A model generated the notes under the pieces. The model was given only the letters and a program-made list of their open reading frames with translations. It made no database searches and had not been told where the DNA came from. 64,000 nucleotides of DNA from Bimastos eiseni (lineage: Eukaryota > Annelida > Clitellata > Crassiclitellata > Lumbricidae): the NCBI GenBank assembly GCA_959347315.1, contig OY365822.1, positions 7,758,734 to 7,822,733 on the forward strand, in the 5' to 3' direction. Below are positions 10,686 to 22,195 of this stretch, one piece after another (positions within the stretch are counted from its first letter, which is position 1; every line of letters starts with the position of its first letter). A program made the translations under genes and the position numbers.

Positions 10686-10808
10686 GAGACGTTGGGTCAT
10701 ATGAGAGAAAGGTGCATCAGAGGACCTGCAGCGAAAGACGAGGGTTCAGCCGCTTCAGCGACACCAGGAGATTCGACTGCAACTAAGGCTGACGATCCCA
10801 GTGAATGA
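10686..10808 (+). CDS. Possible orphan terminal exon
   Basis: After the acceptor-like GTTTCAG the frame reads GHMRERCIRGPAAKDEGSAA, then a Ser/Thr/Asp-rich tail and a TGA at 10,806-10,808. The base composition and the ordinary-looking acidic C-terminus are unlike the repeats around it. No partner exon or homologue is recognised, and it could be chance or a transposon relic. Confidence 0.2.
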   Translation, partial: ETLGHMRERCIRGPAAKDEGSAASATPGDSTATKADDPSE

Positions 10809-10809
10809 T

Positions 10810-12120
10810 ATGCAAAGTGTCAGGTCAAAAGAGAAATAGTAAAGCATATATGTGTACTGCTTTATACGTTGGATTTAGAAAACACTTTATAGGCTACAAG
10901 CGATCAGTTAGTTTATATTTGAGTATACCGAGTCAAGATTGTGACTTGTCGTTGATATACTGTTCAATAAATCTTCCAGTTGACCAGCGGAAGCCGTAGC
11001 CTACCTATATCTTAGAAAAAGGGACTCAAGTAAGATCATCACCGGCATATTTTTCTGAAATAATTGTTATTATTATAAATGTGTAGCCATTATCATTTTC
11101 ACCGTCGGTGGCTAACCTCTCCTTTCGGTGAGGCAGTCTTCCATAGGCCTACTTTAAAATATTACGGTTCGCTGCTTGCACAGATGCGGGCCCCTCTGTA
11201 ATCATAATTATAATAATTAAGGTTGATACCAATAATAAAAATCGCTGTTCTTGGTTTTTTGCTATGTTTAGTATTTTGTCAGTTTTCTGCTAAGTCCGTG
11301 TCGTGGTCATTGGTGAATTATATACCATGCAAGCACGAGCTTTATTAAACAAGAATCCACATGCACAGGAATGTCTGGAATGTCTCTATGTCACTAGCCT
11401 ATAGTTTTGGGGCGATAATCGTGGACAAGAATTTTTCACATCTTGTTGACATAACAGGCTGATTCGTTGACTTAGTTATGACGAGAAATTGACGAATAAC
11501 TACCGGTATGTCAGCAAAATAAAAATAAAATAAAAATGCCGTTGAAGGTTTTAAACTTCATATTTTCATATAGAAGCAAAATTTAAATCGGGCGATATCT
11601 ATGTTTAAGAGTGAAATGTTTACACGGACATTTGACGAGTAAACATGCCTCTAAATATAGATTCAATGGTTATGAAATTTTTACTCCATGAAACAGAAAT
11701 ATTAATTTTATTTCATGAAATTGAATAATTTTATATCCACGAACTAAACGAATACTTAGAGATTTGGCACTATTCGTCTCAAAGTTATTTTTATCAAATT
11801 TAAGTGGTGTTAGAATAAGGGGCTTAGTGCAGGGTATAGCATTAGGAGACGATAACAGAGGGCCGATCTGATTTCACTTTCCCGACTCAATAGTTGCTTT
11901 TATTGAATGCGTTTTGCTCCTCTCCATTCTGGATTAAATCAATAGATTCCTCGCAGCGAATATAACTTTTAAGATAAGCCTTATTAATTTATTACACATA
12001 AAACCAAAGATGTGCCGTTGTTCGTTGATGTTTGGTACAAGAGTATGACGTGGGCCTAATGTGAAAGCAGAGAAAACCCAACGTCACCATCACTGGGCAT
12101 GTATAACCTGACTAGGAGTT
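10810..12120. other. AT-rich region, nothing supported
   Basis: No long open frame, repeat array or recognisable element was seen. TAGGCCTA occurs at about 11,143. Confidence 0.4.
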
Positions 12121-12129
12121 TATGACTAA

Positions 12130-12330
12130 GACTGCCTTGGCCCAATATCGGGCGTTTGCTGTCGTGGATCCATCTACCCGAAATGACCTTCCTCTATCAC
12201 CTAGGGCTAAATTAATGACAGTCTTCTCTCCATCGGCATCTTACTCCTTGAGATCGATTGCTTTTTGCCCGGGGTTTCCGGGCTGAAAGCGCCTCTGAAT
12301 AGCTATTCTGTGACAGGCGCTACATAAATC
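12130..12330 (+). pseudogene. 5'-truncated LINE ORF2 end plus hairpin tail
   Basis: One frame reads YRAFAVVDPSTRNDLPLSPR, then a Ser-rich segment with YSLRSIAF. This corresponds to the GDRAFSVAAPxxWNxLP and FKxxLKTxLF motifs at LINE ORF2 C-termini. It is followed by AAGCGCCTCTGAATAGC...GACAGGCGCTACATAAATC, the hairpin tail. Confidence 0.7.
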
Positions 12331-12754
12331 AACAGATACGCTACGATCTGTCTGTTTCGACCCCTCAAACGACGCGATATTAAAAGATTTTAAGCAGAAA
12401 TAAATTAAAAACCTGCTGGAATCAAACTTACAGAATTTATTCTCTCAAAATACAGTTATCGGCGTGTCTATAATTATATGCACGTAGCGATGGATGATGC
12501 ACGGGTCTATAGACCGGGATATTGGACACAGCTTTATATTTGTAAATTGCACTCAGCTTATCGGACAGTCGGTACATTCATTCGACCATAGGCTGGTGTC
12601 CCTGACGTTGGTTTTGTGTGCGCTGAGAAATTTTCGACCGTCTATCCGACAGGCCCGCCGATAGGGACAGAGGAAAGTTCCTAATATGTAACGGTATGAA
12701 TGAAATTCCCAATATGTAACGGTATAATTATAGGGGTGTATACACAGGACCGCA

Positions 12755-12870
12755 CAATAATATAAGTCCTCGAAAATTTCTCATCGCCCGCAAAAAGCCA
12801 CGTCAGAGAGACCAGCTTGTTCACCGACGCTAAAATAAGAGCAGGCAAAACTGTTAACAAACCTCTTAGG
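12755..12870. repeat. Dispersed repeat shared with 22,360-22,440 and 58,185-58,255 (inverted)
   Basis: All three carry TCCTCGAAAATTTCTCA or a variant, and GAGACCAGCTT(G/A)TTCA. The element class is unknown. The copies differ by insertions and by flanking (TA)n at 58,104. Confidence 0.55.
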
Positions 12871-13305
12871 TCAATTATCGACGCAGTCAAATGTCGGTAG
12901 TTTTTGAATAGGACAATTATTATCGAACACCTTGAACACCTACTACATCGGTTGACACTCGTATGACGATAAACATTAGACGGCCAGAGAGTACCGATTT
13001 ATGCCAACATGCTGCTATTTCGAAATGCGCAGTCGGCCGCTACACTACGTGAGAGCGTCGTGATGACGCGTTTGCCAGAAGGAGAATCTTCTCCAATCGG
13101 TGCGCGTTGCTCGCATCATGCTAAACCAAGATTCAGATTGTTCGTGAGCATGTATGGCCCTACTAATCGATGTTCAGCACGCTGGCTTCAATAATAATTA
13201 TTCATTGTCGGCCGTAGCGTCATTCAGCTTTCGTTTCTATGAATTGTCCTAATAATTCTTAGAACCGACAGCCAAAATGTCACTCTCATACTCGACGTTT
13301 CTGGC

Positions 13306-13316
13306 TATATATAAAG
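13306..13316 (+). promoter_or_regulatory. Candidate TATA box upstream of BIR-UBA gene 2
   Basis: TATATATAAAG followed by a GC-richer stretch lies 1.1 kb before the first coding exon at 14,437. The 5' UTR structure cannot be seen, so this is only positional. Confidence 0.2.
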
Positions 13317-13784
13317 CGCCGTCCTCAGAAGTAAATTTCTGTCGACAGCGACGGTCTACATTGTCTGACGTTAAACTCAGCGCAGTGGGGAATTGTAGAG
13401 AGACAGGCGTCGCAACCGTCGTCCGTAGAATATCATTTCATCTTCGTTGCATCTCACACGTTAGTGCAAATAATATTATTTTTATTATATTATACGTTTT
13501 CACGAATGAGTTTTGGATATGTTTATACTACGCCATTAAGGGCAGCATGACCATATAAGAGACCTTACGGAAAAGTGCGTTAACAGGTAACAATAGCAGT
13601 GATAAATTCGTTTATTTTGTTAGTGGCACTTATTGCTGGATCACAGCTAGGGTTTCACAAAAGCCACTAGGCTACATAGAGAGATAATATAATGTAGCAA
13701 TTGACGGAATTATTGAGATTTGGAGTCAGCGGGTGGGTTGAGATTACTTTTATATTTATGTAAAACAATAGGCATACAATTTAT

Positions 13785-14150
13785 TGCGTCATTTGCCGAA
13801 AGTTGGGAGTCGTTTGAGCGAAGCAGGATGACTTAATGCCGCCGGAAACAGAGCACGGGACGTGTCTATCGCTCCAGATGATGGGCTGAAGTATGCAATC
13901 CTCGACTGAAGTTACTCGCTCCTCTGTGGTTGAAGTTCCAGTCGGAAGACAACACAGGGGCGCAGCCATTGATAGAAACCGTAGTGTTTGATCGGCTGCC
14001 GACGCTAAGCCCAAACCACGACGGCGCTGCATATAGTAACCCTGATGCGGTGGTTGTCCTAGAGGCCATATGCAACGCCTTTGGTTGAAGACTAAGTACT
14101 TGGAGAGTAAGCAGGAAGTGCAGGGAGTCAGAGCAGGCATAATTGATCTC
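13785..14150. repeat. Member of a four-copy dispersed repeat family
   Basis: It shares CTCCTCTGTGGTTGAAGTTCC, GACAACAC, GGCGCAGCC and downstream words with 39,060-39,440, 39,370-39,660 and 40,180-40,720. The minus-strand open frames through it differ between copies, so it does not look coding. Confidence 0.6.
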
Positions 14151-14436
14151 ATACATATGACACGCCAAGATCTCGCCCGAGGGTCACTCCAAGAATGTTC
14201 ATTCGATCGATACCCATCGAGCGTGGGGTGGGATCTGGGTCAGCAGGGTGCAGCCCCTCTTAGCAAAAGCATCTCGCAGGACTTAGTATTTATTCTGAGA
14301 TCTTGTTGGACCGTCAATCTTGTCACGTTGATAAACATTGCTTAGAATTTATTATGATTGACTTATATTTACCATGCATTTGATCTTGATCAAATTCTCA
14401 CCGTTAGTTCGACCATCGGGCATATCTTCGGTCAAG

Positions 14437-17400
14437 ATGTTCGAACTACCAGAGTGGCGAAAGCACTTCAACTTGGATTCACAGACGAACGAGTTCGTCT
14501 GCATGACCTGTGACCTTCGCATAAGGAGGTCAACGGATGAGGTCAACGATGATCCGGAGGTGATTCATCAGGCGCTGAACGTTGAATGCAGACGCAGCCA
14601 TACAGTCGACGGACCGCAGTTCGATTCGTCCTCAGGTATTCTTTGCACGTTCCTTTTATAATTTTATTGTATCTGATCATTCATAAGGCTCCTCTCACAG
14701 CATAAGCCGTTCAGAAGCATTCTCAGTGAGAGGTACACGGTACAGTTACCCCTCTGGAGAAAAGGGAGGTTTTGAGGTGAAGGAGATGGAATGTCGTCGG
14801 AGGGGATAGTTGAGCGTAGAGTAGAGGGATTTCCAGAAAGGTCTCGCTTGTTATATACAGGTCAAGTTTAGATGATCGGATTCACGTGCTTTGTATCTTT
14901 TTGTTGTGCAGTTGACCGTATTTGCTAAATGGTGCTAGACATTAGTCATAGATAATTACTTTCCTAGATCCGGCCCTACGTAGTCGTCTGTGACTATGTG
15001 TAATGGCCAAGAGAAAATGATCTAATAGAATTTATTTCAACATGCTAACATACGACTATGGTCGGATTTCTCGGTTGGTTATGGGGCGGCAGCTTTTAGG
15101 CCTACGCTACATGCTGGATTCAGCGCCCAGCAGTAAACAGGCAGGCAACCAGCGAGTTGAACTTGTCTGTTTCTTTGCCTGTCACTGCTGACATCTCCCT
15201 CTATCTGTCTCGATGTCCCTGTCTCTGCCTGCCTGCTTGACGTTCTCCCTCTCTGTTAAGCTGGCCATAAAAATGACCAGAAACATGGTCTACGTCTTTA
15301 GTTCAACGCTGATTGAATTTGAATTGAATTTAAATGAATTTAATCTAGCGCCCCTTCATGACGACTACTCAGAGGTGCTCCCGATCCAGGCCCGAGCAAA
15401 AAGAACAGTCTTGAGGTGTCGATGAAATGCTTTAGAGGGTACCTTAGGAAGGGAGTGGATGACCAGGCCAGTGATGGCGAACGCCCTGGACTGTGCCATG
15501 GTTGTGCGAGCAAAAGGTACAAAGAGCTTATGTTGAGAGGCTTAACACAAAGATCGGCGAAATGCATCTGAGAGTAGCCTACCCTGGGAAGGGAGTGGAT
15601 GACCGGAGAGAGGCCAATCCACGCTGTGGGGCCAGCAATAGCGAACGCCCTGGACTGCATCATGGTTGTCTGCCTTAGCCGTACAAAAACCAGTAATTGT
15701 CATTCTCATTATCAGCCTGATTATTTGTGTCCCTGTCAGTCTATCTGCTTGTCCGTCTGGCTATCGTCTACCCACCAGCCATGGTTTCAGTCGGCAAGCG
15801 ACAGGATGTCTGCCTGTCTCTGTGCATCTGGTTGTCTGCTTGTGTGTTTAAGGCCGTTACCAAAAGTATTTTATGCTGACGCTAACGTCTAATTAGTTGT
15901 TCCTCATTCAGATGTCGCCACAAACTCGTGTTTATCGTGATCTAATGGGATCCATTTTCTTTGTATACATCAGTTAATTCTTTCGCTTTATATGAACTTC
16001 ATTAAAGATTTCTGTTTATGGTGTTCAGCGAAAGGTTTCATATTAGATTTGAATAAATCATCAGATTTGAATGGATCATCAGCAAAGCCTAGATATGGTA
16101 AACGATACTATAGTGTTTTGTTTCTTAGGTCTTTACGCACTGGCTCGGAGATGCACAGACCTCAGTGAGTAACCTGCACTACGTTATCTTATCACAGAGG
16201 ACCCATATGTAATTGCTATGACCATATCTATAGCTATCAGTCGATAGTGGTACTGTGATCTGTACCTATCCAGTTTGATATGGAGCAATTAATTAGGGTC
16301 CTCTCTTAACTAGCTTGGTTAATGGAAATCATGCTTATCTAATCAAATCAGTTCTAATTTAATAATATTTAATCTAGTTTATTCTGAGATTTTATGCGTG
16401 ATTGCCAAGACCGTTTCTTCTGACAGCCTTCCTTTGCATCGAGTCTCCTGATATCTGAAGGCGTTGCTTATGTACAGGGATTAAATGTTAAACCCGGAAC
16501 CATCAAATTAATACTATAGCGGAAATAAATGTGACCGTGTGTGTCCTCCATATAAAATGATTATTCACAAAGTGTCTAATAAGGAAGAACTTAACTTTTT
16601 CATTCATTCATTCATTCATTCTTTCATTTATTCATTCATTTATTCATTCATTCTTGCATTCATTCATTCATTCATTCATTCTTTCTTTCATTCTTTCTTT
16701 CATTCTTTCATTCTTTCATTCTTTCACTCTTTCATTCTTTCATTCTTTCTTTCATTCATTCAGTCAGTCAGTCAGTCAGTCAGTCAAATTGTACATTTCC
16801 ACTGAGTGGAAATGTTCATTCATTCAGAAAATCCTTGAAGCGCCCTCTCAAGAGTTCTACTCAGCGGCACTCCCAACCCAAACACAACCTGTGCTCTGGG
16901 TAATCTTCGTTGTATACACGCAGACTCTTGATCTTAGTCGCCAGTATTTAGATTCATTTATTCATACATCCGGATACGCAATGAGATAATTATTAAATAG
17001 TTTGGAGCAACTGTTTGTTTTAGGAATACCAGTGTATAAACCGGTTTTCAGAGCAAACCCCGAAGATGTTGATGAAATGTTCCGATGGCGGACCCTGATA
17101 GAAGAAGTGGGATTCAAAGAAGAGGTCTTTAGACGGGTCATTATGAGGCAATTGGGGACAACAGGTATGCGATCAGTGATACAGAACAATGAAATGTGAA
17201 ATTACATGATCAGTCATATTAACGTAATGTGATGCTATATTTAATGTGATGTTATTTCTAATTCGTAATGTTACTTGTAATGCGATAGGATGCTATTTTA
17301 CCATTTGGTCTTTTATATAGAGTCATGTGCTTTATGTTAAAAATCCAAGGTGCAGTATACCTCCAAATAATGATGTGCGCCTATAGCTAAGACTATGACG

Positions 17401-17590
17401 ATAATGATAAACGATAACTAATATGATGACGACGACGATGACGGTGACGATGATGATCACCATGATGATGACGATGATCATCATTACCGATGGTGCTAAA
17501 GAAATTGCTTGTTTATGTTAAGGAAAAAATTTCGCCGACGCAACGGACCTTATGGCAACGGTTTCTGAATTATTGGACGCTCGATTCACT

Positions 17591-17593
<3 letters not shown>
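14437..17593 (+). CDS. BIR-UBA gene 2: small IAP-like protein, four exons, intact
   Basis: Coding exons are 14,437-14,635, 16,129-16,164, 17,024-17,164 and 17,523-17,593, giving 148 residues. All introns are phase 1 with GT/AG ends (donors GTATTC, GTGAGT, GTATGC). Exon 1 (MFELPEWRKHF) carries a BIR-like zinc knuckle: FVCMTC, then DDPEVIHQALNVEC, matching the CxxC...DDPxxxHxxxxxxC end of BIR domains, with two extra residues in the middle and without the usual BIR N-terminal part. Exon 2 adds LYALARRCTDL. Exons 3-4 form a UBA-like fold: RTLIEEVGFKEEVFRRVIMR, TTGKNFADATDLMATV, LLDARFT and stop, close to the UBA of cIAP-type proteins. There is no RING. The likely role is ubiquitin or partner binding in cell-death or immune signalling (inference). 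It is the best-preserved copy here. Confidence 0.65.
15337..15420 (-). mobile_element. Hairpin-type LINE/SINE 3' tail in intron 1 of gene 2
   Basis: CTAGCGCCCCTTCATGACGA, then CTACTCAGAGGTGCTCC, is the minus-strand form of the tail at 8,785 and 22,695. It has no coding part. Shorter partial repeats of the neighbouring GGGAAGGGAGTGGATGACC occur at 15,447 and 15,587. Confidence 0.55.
16595..16795. repeat. (TTCA)n/(TTCTTTCA)n then (GTCA)n microsatellite
   Basis: A run of TTCA units mixed with TTCTTTCA, ending in CAGT/GTCA units. The Phe/Ser/His-rich open frames across it are repeat artefacts. It lies in intron 2 of gene 2. Confidence 0.95.
16826..16900 (-). mobile_element. Hairpin-type LINE/SINE 3' tail in intron 2 of gene 2
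   Basis: TTGAAGCGCCCTCTCAAGAG, then TTCTACTCAGCGGCACTCCC and AACCCAAACAC, parallels the minus-strand tails at 8,785, 15,337 and 22,695. Confidence 0.55.
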
Positions 17594-17660
<67 letters not shown>

Positions 17661-17693
17661 CAGTGAGAGATACAGTGAGAGATAGAGATAGAG

Positions 17694-17744
<51 letters not shown>

Positions 17745-17760
17745 GAGAGAGCGGAAGTGA
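17593..17760. repeat. (GA)n with GATA and GACA interruptions
   Basis: About 65 bp of pure GA passes into GAGATA, GATA and GACA units. It starts immediately after the stop codon of gene 2, so it would lie in the 3' UTR. Confidence 0.95.
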
Positions 17761-17764
17761 GGGA

Positions 17765-18400
17765 TGCATTACGTGTAGAGAATAGAGATGACAGTGTGAC
17801 AGTGTGACAATGTAGATATGAATACCGGTTACTATTGGCGCCAAAGAAATAGATCACCACGGTCCAGAGATACGAAACCCCACTATCCTAAGGTTGGAAA
17901 AAACGACATGTGAATTATTGCTCAACTAGTGAATAGACAGTTAGGACATTTTCGAAGCTATCGCTAGATGGCCTTCTTCTCTTGAGGTATTCTAGCGCAA
18001 AGAAGGAACGTCGTCGAATAGAGAGCAAATGGTGAGATTCTAATTTTTGTCGGGATGGACAGTGTTACCGTCATCAGTACCGTGTAACAAATAAACTCAT
18101 AAACGATGAAAATAATACTATGTGTTCTAACTTCACTGCATTTCTTGCTAATAAAGTTAATTATTTTAAATGTGAAATTGCCAGATGTAGGGCCCACCGC
18201 TAATTTGGTATGGAATTACATGCTGCGCGACTCTGACTTCTTCGGTATTTAATTATATATGTTCTGAAATGAACTGCATTGTTAGCCTATTTTAACATTC
18301 ACAAACTTGAACGCGTTGTCCATTTCAAGTAAATAATATTTTTATAGGTTTCTTTGTTGTAGTTTGTGTCTTGCCAATTGTTGCTCTTATTGCCACGTGA
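17765..18400. other. Probable 3' flank of gene 2; no gene
   Basis: AATAAA occurs at about 18,089 on the plus strand and is one possible polyadenylation signal. Nothing else is recognisable. Confidence 0.3.
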
Positions 18401-18419
18401 TCAGTATCGAAAACTTAAC

Positions 18420-18876
18420 TATCCATGGAATTTTTTCCGGTTCTATAATCATAATTTGATTTTGTGTTCTGTTGAACTGTGTCGTCTTAAGTAAGAAGAA
18501 ATACGGCGCAAGGATGAAAAGAATTAAGGTAGGATGGAACAGGAGAGGAAGAGAGGAGCAGGAGCAATGGATGAAGGATCGAAAGGAAGAATGGGAGCAG
18601 GAACGAGGAGCGAGGAAGAGAAAGAAACAAATGTGGAGAATGGGGGGGATGAGTGGAAGGGTGGTGTAATGGATGGATAGACATATGAATATATCAATGG
18701 ATGGATAAATAAATAAGGAAATAAACGTACCAGAGCACAATATTTATAGCCTATATATATGTCACCTTTTGGTAACTGATAAGGGAGCTGGGCTGCTGGT
18801 GAGTAACAAATTGTAGGACATTATGAAATCGAGAACAGGATGTTATGTTGAATTATCCACATATCACTTTCATCTA
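18420..18876. repeat. Paralogous flank (matches 30-160 and 5,092-5,199)
   Basis: The TTTGTGTTCTGTTGAA and AATACGGCG words match the window start. The GCTGGTGAGT to TCATCTA part matches the flank after the LINE. Here the two parts are continuous apart from a purine-rich stretch (18,520-18,680), showing the pre-insertion order. Confidence 0.6.
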
Positions 18877-19753
18877 GGGGCCGTCCATAAATGACGTCAC
18901 GCAAAATTGACTGATTTTTGACCCCCCCTCCCCCCTTGTCACACTTCGTCACAAAAAGTCTGACCCCCTCAAATATGACGTCACAATGCTCTGAAAAAGA
19001 GCCCTCCCCCCAGAAAAAACCACTTCATTTAATTTCAAATAAAACAAAAATTAATAATTAACTTTTTTAAACATTGCTGAACTTAGCATAAAAAATCATT
19101 TTAAAATAATCGTAGACTCATCGTCTATTAATGCTAAAAAATGCAATGTTCAGAATAATTTTTATTCTTTTATTTTCTTATAAAAAGAAGTAACCTATAG
19201 AATTAATAGTAGTAATTACGTATAGCAATATTGAAACTTTGCGGTAGAACGACTTATAGTTTTTTTCCACAGCAGGATGAAAAGTTCTGAAGTTCTGGTT
19301 GAATTTCTCGAAATTTAATGGCAAATTTTGAGATACGCCAGAATAGTTCTAGGGCAACGTAATAGTGACAGGAATTACAATACTTACGTTTTATAATATT
19401 ATTAATTCGAAAATAATGCGTTTTTTTAATATAGTAGCCTACATTGAACGACTGCATAAAAGAATAATTGCAATTTCCTCTTCCTGGCAGAGTAATAATA
19501 AACGTCGAAAGTGAACATAAATTTAGAACCAAAATTTTGTCAGAAATCCTATGCTATTGACATCTAGTGAATAAAAGAAAAAAATTATATTGCTTTATAA
19601 AATATTAAAGGACGTTTTTATAAATTTATCAAAAATTATTTTTTTAATGTGACGTCACATTACTCATACCCCCTCCCCCCTCGTCACACATCGTCACAAA
19701 TGTCAGACCCCCCTCCCCCCTCTAAGTGCGTGACGTCATTTATGGACGGCCCC
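18877..19753. mobile_element. 877-bp non-autonomous TIR element, perfect 24-bp inverted termini
   Basis: It starts GGGGCCGTCCATAAATGACG (24 bp in all, ending TCAC) and ends with the exact reverse complement. A 3-bp CTA flanks both sides (18,874-18,876 and 19,754-19,756), a candidate target-site duplication. C-rich subterminal blocks with TCGTCACA lie inside both ends, and the middle is AT-rich without a transposase. The perfect termini suggest a recent insertion. The terminus type is widespread in invertebrate genomes, but I cannot assign a superfamily safely. Confidence 0.88.
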
Positions 19754-19784
19754 CTAGTTATGTGAGTCACTGGACCTAAATAGT

Positions 19785-19832
19785 GTCGTGGTTAGCGTTA
19801 TGTACTGTCAATCCAGAGGTCTTTATTTCATA
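19785..19832 (+). mobile_element. Truncated tRNA-Asp-like SINE head
   Basis: TAGTGTCGTGGTTAGCG and ACTGTCAATCCAGAGGTC match 5,215-5,265. It is cut before the B box by the element that starts at about 19,833. Confidence 0.55.
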
Positions 19833-20322
19833 AGGTCCATTAACATATTACGTACGTAAAAAACGGATTTTCGGACCACCTACCTCCTGTTGCAATGCGT
19901 ACATTACGTCGACCCCTCCCCATGCGTACATACATTTGAGCTCAACCCCTCCCCCTATTGAAAAGGTTAAATAGCTAAAAACGTCTCTAAGACATTGATT
20001 TTATCACTGGCTATTTAGTTTTGTTAAGCATCATATTTAACAGCTTAAATTTGTTAACTGTTATGAAGAAATAAAACACTAACAACACTTGCATTTAAAA
20101 CCGTTTTAATGCTACAGAAAATTGATTAAACAGGAATATAGTCTGTGATTAAGTTTACAGTTCTGATTTTCATATTCTGTATTGTGGACGTCATAATTAG
20201 ACAATTATATTTGCGTATGTACACATTTTCTGGACCCCTCTGACCCCACCACACGCACCCGGACGCAAAATGGCCGAAATTTTAAACCCCCTTCCCCTCG
20301 CTACGTAATTACTTCGTGCCAT
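19833..20322 (+). mobile_element. Second TIR element family, copy 1
   Basis: The left end AGGTCCATTAACATATTACG and the right end TAATTACTTCGTGCCATGG form imperfect inverted termini. Internal ACCCCTCCCC blocks flank an AT-rich core. The same sequence lies inverted at 58,670-59,080. The terminal plan (GGNCCATCCATA...TTACGT) resembles the 877-bp element, so both may use related transposases. Confidence 0.65.
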
Positions 20323-20329
20323 GGCTGCT

Positions 20330-21265
20330 TCACAGGACGAAGTGACTCTTATCTTCTGTCAGTGATAACACAGAAATCATCGGACAGAGTATACTTGCAA
20401 TACTTTAACCGATAATGCAGACCTACATGAATTTCAATATTAGAGGGAGTTCTGAATTTCTATGAGATTCGAAATAAATACAATGACTACACGCATCATT
20501 GACAATTGAGATATCGTGTAATCCAATTGCCAATCGAGTCTGTAGATCGCTCTACATTGCAATGACGTTCTACAAACACGGCTGCTGCGTTGAGTGCCAC
20601 TCTCCAAAGACCTTTCGTCTTCTACCATCGGCCAAGCACTGATCGCTGTTCGATCACCCGTTGCGTTTTCACCCTTTTTGCCCGTCTCCACTCCCATTCT
20701 TCGACGATAAACATAACTCATCAACTCCGAATGTCGTGTCTAAGACTCTATCATCGGCTCTGGAGGAGCCATCCGTCTGTTTGGCTCTACGTGTATGCGG
20801 GGGCTCCACTTCTAATCATCTGGACACTCTTTGCTGATCCTGAATGAACGGTAATCTTGAAAAGACTGTATTTCCATAGTTATGGCATCGTCATCTGTCA
20901 GCTAAACAACTCTCAAACCTGTTAAACAGAACAGAAATAAACGTATCCTTACATAGAAAAAAACTATTAAAGTTGCTGACGATGTAGAGAGCATGTGTTC
21001 ATCAGTGTTGTTAAGCCTATTTAAGGTTAAGTCTATATTTAGGACATTTTCCTCAGCCTTGGCCTTGTGTCGTCCGACATCGACCTCGCATACGTTCTGG
21101 CATTAATATAGAGATAAAAATGGCCACGAATGTCGAGGACACCACGTTAGAATTGCGGTCTTGTCCAGGTGTTTAGTTATGCAAGTACCCTATGGGGCCA
21201 CACTATAATACAACTCGTATATATAACGCACTTTAATAAATTAGTCTCACTCAAAAGACCCAGTT
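20330..21265. other. No supported gene
   Basis: Overlapping open frames of 85-94 codons on both strands at 20,440-20,847 have no recognisable motif and no splice or repeat support. Nothing else is seen. Confidence 0.35.
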
Positions 21266-21274
21266 ACAAAACGA

Positions 21275-22195
21275 GTGTAAGATAAAATCTCCCCAGACAA
21301 AATCCTCCGGACAAAATTCCCCTAGGTAGGACAAACCATCCGAAGAATAAATGTTCTGACCTTTTTAGCTTTTATTATTCAGTGAATTCCATTCAAGAAT
21401 CTATCTATGTAAGTCGACCTGCAGTGCTTCCAGTTTATTTGCGGTAACTCAGATATCGTTATCCAATAGTTAAATAGGAAATTGTTAATTAGTTCCTTGG
21501 TCTTTTTGTTGTTGGTGTATGATAAGCCTATGTACACTGAATGCACCACTGTGTGTAATTCATGGACCCTTGGTGCTTAGTCAATGGGTATAGCAGGTAT
21601 GATATTTGTAATGCAGATTTTGATCAAACACATTTAGTTGACATGATTTCATCTTTGTTTGTTTATGTAGGCGGTGTTGATACATAGCGCACATGCGTCT
21701 TCTGTGACACGGCTTCTTCAGATGCGTCAGATGAGTCTATGCAGAGCGTAGGGCCTATGTGTGTTATCAGTCACACAATATCTTATATAAGTTAGACCAG
21801 AGGTGTCAATTCCCTTCTGACTGATGGAGTCAAACACCCTGGTTCCAATTGTCAGGAAGGTAAGATATCCCCTCAGACTAAAAAGGCCCCGTTACTTGAA
21901 ATTGGAGACATTTGCCTTCTGATCCCCATATCTGAACGCCTCTGAGGTAGACTAATAATCGTACTCAGTGTCACTTGTAATGTTGTGCAGACTTTGTTAG
22001 TAGTGTCAGTTATTAAGGTATGGCTTCTAATTGCAGAGCTGCAAATAGTTCGCCTAAGAAATATATGCGACAGAAGCTACTTAGAGCAAGGGGACTTATG
22101 TCTAAGGGGGGGGGGGGTTAATGTCCTACCTAAAACAGAGGGATTTTGTGAGAAGTGATTTTTCACAGGTTTTGTCAGAGGGGATTTTGTCCGCG
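21275..22195. mobile_element. Possible inverted-repeat element
   Basis: The left part has CAGACAAAATCCTCCGGACA, then CCCTAGGTAGGAC. The right part, read on the other strand, has GCGGACAAAATCCCCTCTGA, then TTTTAGGTAGGAC. The two ends are about 850 bp apart, imperfect, and have no clear target duplication. Confidence 0.35.

Noticed and set aside
13781..14152. Minus-strand 123-codon frame
   Set aside because: It crosses a four-copy repeat in which the equivalent frames are broken in the other members.
20590..20847. 85-codon plus-strand frame with an overlapping minus-strand frame
   Set aside because: No motif, no paralogue in the window and no splice signals that make sense. Not enough to call a gene.
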